From the NCBI RefSeq assembly GCF_028389875.1, contig NC_084674.1, forward strand, positions 10,821,501-10,885,500: a stretch of DNA of 64,000 nucleotides. Direction: 5' to 3'. The stretch's first letter is position 1. Each line of letters opens with the position of its first letter. The notes below the pieces were generated by a model. That model was given only the letters and a program-made list of their open reading frames with translations, was not told the origin of the DNA and did not search any database. The translations under genes were made by a program, and so were the position numbers. Below, one piece after another: positions 60,487 through 64,000 of this stretch. The stretch comes from Rhea pennata. Lineage: Eukaryota > Chordata > Aves > Rheiformes > Rheidae.

Positions 60487-63400
60487 CTAAAGAGAAGGGA
60501 GAGCAAGCATGGCTAGAGCTGATGGAGAAAGCCCAACAGCATTAGGATCCACTCTGCCCCAGTGCCAGACTTTCCCAGGGTCAATGTTCTCACACGACCT
60601 TCACTGTAGCATTTACGGAAAAACTACACAAAACATTCAGCAACAAAACCTACCTCATCACAGCTGTTACAATGCTTACTGCCAAACGTATCTTAGAAGC
60701 TTTGGCAAACCCATACAACAGGGGTCTTCTGTACGTGACACACATTAAAAGCCTGGAAAGTAACTGTCAAACTCACAGCTACCACTACTGCCATTCTGGC
60801 CCTGAGAAACAACAGGCTCCGACAATGCCATGAGGCAAAGCTGAGGGTGAGGCAAAAGGGAGGCCCTGAGCTGCAAAAGGAAGCCCCTAGGACCAACAAG
60901 GACAGGCTGCCCCATGGCTTGGGGCATCAGTGCACATCACTGGAGTAAAACAGTGCCCCACGTAAAAGGGTGGGAGTGGGAGAGAGCAATGCCCTGAGAA
61001 GGAAGAAAGCAGAGAAGCATCAGGCTTGGGGCAGTCTCCCGTGCTGAGGAAAGCGGGCCTCTGGCAAGGAGAGAACGCCTCCCCCTCCACCCACCCGCTG
61101 GGAGCTTAACCAGCAGCACTGCACCTTGCATATTCATCTCCCAGCAGACTTACAGACAGCGCCAGCGTGGGCCAGGCCTGGAAACTAGACACCTCTGCTC
61201 CACATGCCTCGGGAGAGGGCAGGGCATGCCCGCGAAGCCTGCTCCCCCCGGCCCCTTTGAACATGCCCTCTCAGGCGGAGCCCCAGATCCCTGACGGGGT
61301 TTAGGGGCCGCTGGCCGTGGCCTGGTCTCAGTTTCAATCTCCAGTTTCACTCTCTGGCATTCAGGCTGCGACAGATGAGAGCTGAAACAACCCACTGCAA
61401 GCGGTCTGGCCCAAGGTCCCTCCGTAGACAGGGGTGACGGCAGAGAGCTGGGAAGGCTCTCGCTGCCCTGGCTCCACGCCCCGGCTCCAGCAGCGCGTGC
61501 ACCTCGAGCCCTTCTGCTGGGATTTGCTCCCGGGGGAGCAGACCAGCTGGGTCCATCCTGCCCACTCCCAGGCCCCATCAGCCACAGCAGCAGCTCCCAG
61601 GCTGCAGCGCACAGCGTCACACCTCCTCCTACAGCCCTGTAGCATCTGAGGACACGGAGCTGAGCCTGACAGCATCTTGGCACAGTACGCCTCAACTGAA
61701 CCTGCCTCTCCTACAGTGGGAGGAGACGTGCACCTTGGGAACACCCCATCCTGAAGCAGTGACTGTACCCACAAGGCGCACATGTCACACACATACCAGG
61801 CGCAGCCCCAGCAGCTCCATCCAGGCACAGCCTGGGGCAGGACACACCGAAGCAGCGGGTCGAATGGAGCACGCCGACAGCTTTACGCACCCCGCTAGCA
61901 CTTGGGGGCCTTTGAGTTCTTGAAATGTTCACACCAACAAGTAGCCACAAACCTCAAGTCCTTGCTGCAAACTGCAAAGGACTCCAAAGAGCAAGGCAAC
62001 CCTACTCTTCACGTAGCTCTGGCGAATCCAGCTCGGCGACAGGCTTTGCACTCAAACCAGCACTCTTCAAGCCACTGAAGCCAAGAACCACTGAAGCCAC
62101 CTGACAATGCCAAGCACTAAGCCTACCCTAACTGGCTGCCACAGACAACTCATATAGCCGACACCGGACAACTCTGACCCGTCTGGGAGACGGGAATGCT
62201 GAGGAGGGCAGCACAGTCAGCCCTGCAGAGGGATGAGTACAGACACGGGACAGCAGCAGAGCCACCCTTGCAGTATGCAGTACGTGCCGGGTTTCCTGCA
62301 ACATAGCAGTGACTCTGGCTGCACTAGATGACGTTGGGAGGATCCCTCGCAGCTGCGAACATCACCGTGGCAAGCAGGGCTGACCACCCTAGCGCTGGCA
62401 GACCGCCGCTCACACTACCATCTCTCAGCTCCAGTCCCCAGTAACACTGAAACAGGCCAGCTACAAAATGATTCCCAGCACTGTAAAAGCTAACCCGGAC
62501 TCAGCAACTGCAGGGAAGCTTTCCCAGCTGACCTTCTTTGCCTACAGGGTGAAAACCCCAGAAAGAACAGGAAATGAGCAGCAGCGGCTGCTCCGCACAG
62601 GGCCGAGCTAGGTGCCATCTCCTCCGAAGGGTGGCGCAAGGATAACTGCTAAACAGGGTGGCAGCAAGTTCCAAGAAGGGCTCCGCCGGTTTGGGGAAGC
62701 ATTCCTTACCCTTTCCCAGACCAGGCCAAGGGAGAGCCAGAAGGGTCAGCGTGTCTGCTTTGACTCTTAGTCACTCCTCCTGGAGAGGTCTGCTACTCTT
62801 ATGCCTCACTGGAGGCTGAGCTCCCTCAGGCACTTTGCTGACAGTTATTCCTAACGGAAAACAGGAACCAAGCAGTGCTGAGACTTTGCCTGACTTTTGC
62901 CAGAATGCAGATCACAAACTGAGGCCATGCTGGGCACCCCAGGGCTTCCGACAAGTGCAAACAAAGCACAGGTTATTCTGATTGATTTATTCTAATCCTT
63001 GAGACTTTCTCCTGATCTGTAATCAGGAAATGTGCGGCATGGTGGGCTATTCAGCAGCCAAGTGTCCAGGGGCACAAGATTTTTGGCACTGCTATTACAG
63101 TATTAGCTCTGTGGGAGATGCTGTAGAGGAGAGATAGTGAAACTCCCCCGGCTAAATGCCATATATACCTTTGAGAGACACCGGATGAGCTGTGCATTAG
63201 TTTAAAAATATTACACAACACTTCCACAAGCACTGTAAGCTGGGAAAGCCTGGCATTATTGCTAGAAGAGGAGGTACCTCCCTTCTCACCCATGCTCTAT
63301 GTCAGTGCAAGCATCCACATGGCTGCAGGGTGCACCAGATCAGGAACCCATCCAGACTGAAACTGGTTTTTGCCAAATTTGTTTTAGCCTCAATCAGTTC

Positions 63401-64000
63401 CCCAACCTCATTCACTACGTGGCTGCACAAATGTTTGTACCGGCCCAAGGAAAGGGTGACCATGGGGACAGGAGCAAGTGGCTGGGGAGAACTGGACCAC
63501 CTTGTCCCACAGCAGCACCAGACCGGGCTAGTTTAAACTGTTCCCTGAACAGCAGCAGCAGGTGCACAATAAGAAGCAGCATGTCAAATGTGACTGGAGC
63601 ATGTTTAGCCCTGAGCAGGGGAAAGGTTCCCTATTTCTGTCCTACAGCATCTCCTCCTCAGTGCTCAAAGGCCTCTTCACTGGATAGCTATGAAGAAGGC
63701 TCTTCTCCCCTCCCATCTTCTGCCTTCCAATGACTTTTGAATCCTCCACATCTTGAACACGTCTGACAACGATACTTCCCTTGTGCAAGCAAATACCTCT
63801 AGCACCTTCTTTTGTTGTCCCCCAAAGGAATTAGAAGTCTTGAAACTTAAACCCATTTCTTATTTCAGTTTCGTGGTGTGCCTGATATGCAGACTGAACA
63901 GGGACAAGCACAGAGCCACCCTAGACAGCCACATGCAACATTTCCATCCTCACGAAAACTACCAGGTCGCTGAAGTACCGCGGTGAGCCCTTCTAGCCGT
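60487..64000. other. Upstream intron / flank of USP19, no exon supported
   Basis: Moderate-GC sequence with no strong CpG island and no coding-like frame. The block at 61.19-61.64 kb is somewhat more GC-rich, but I see no clear promoter motifs there. The USP19 non-coding first exon and promoter are either hidden here or lie beyond the right edge. Confidence 0.5.

Overview
This window is vertebrate nuclear DNA carrying five protein-coding genes. All five are read from the minus strand, so each gene starts at its high coordinate. The order from left to right is QRICH1 (3' end cut off by the left edge), QARS1, an intronless beta/gamma-crystallin plus aerolysin-fold gene of the epidermal differentiation-specific protein (EDSP/EP37) type, a creatine-transporter-type SLC6 gene (SLC6A8-like), and USP19 (5' end probably beyond the right edge). 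In mammals QRICH1, QARS1 and USP19 are neighbours (human 3p21.31), but there SLC6A8 is X-linked and the EDSP-like gene is absent. The layout, short introns and very GC-rich right two-thirds suggest a sauropsid, most likely a bird or crocodilian microchromosome-like region. The species cannot be fixed from the sequence alone.

Region by region: 1-21.4 kb is AT-rich and holds widely spaced QRICH1 exons with a few microsatellites. At about 21.5-22.6 kb there is a CpG-island promoter for QRICH1. At 22.6-24.15 kb there is GC-rich sequence in which I could not establish a gene. At 24.1-31.8 kb lies QARS1, with 24 coding exons whose lengths add up to an intact 779-residue reading frame. Its CpG/CCAAT promoter carries a perfect ATF4/CEBP-type element. 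At 32.47-34.03 kb lies the EDSP-like gene, a 487-codon single-exon reading frame with its own poly(A) signal and a C-terminal tail made of about 14-residue Gln/Lys/Glu repeats. At 34.5-41.4 kb lies the SLC6A8-like transporter, with 14 coding exons giving 651 residues, minisatellites in three of its introns, and a 15-codon upstream ORF in the leader. At 42.05-60.5 kb lies USP19, with 26 exons for the 1434-residue membrane-anchored form plus a separate alternative last exon giving a cytosolic form ending in EEVD. The last 3.5 kb (60.5-64 kb) is upstream or intronic sequence with no exon that I can support.

Four of the five genes act in proteostasis and metabolic stress: QRICH1 (transcriptional arm of the unfolded-protein response), QARS1 (glutamine charging of tRNA), USP19 (ER-anchored or chaperone-linked deubiquitinase) and SLC6A8 (creatine import). 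This may be coincidence of an old syntenic block. The most unusual item is the EDSP-like gene: a host pore-forming-fold protein with a crystallin head and a repeat tail resembling substrates of epidermal transglutaminase. Exon boundaries were read by hand from GT/AG sites and phase. The summed lengths of the three complete multi-exon genes each divide exactly by three, which supports the models.
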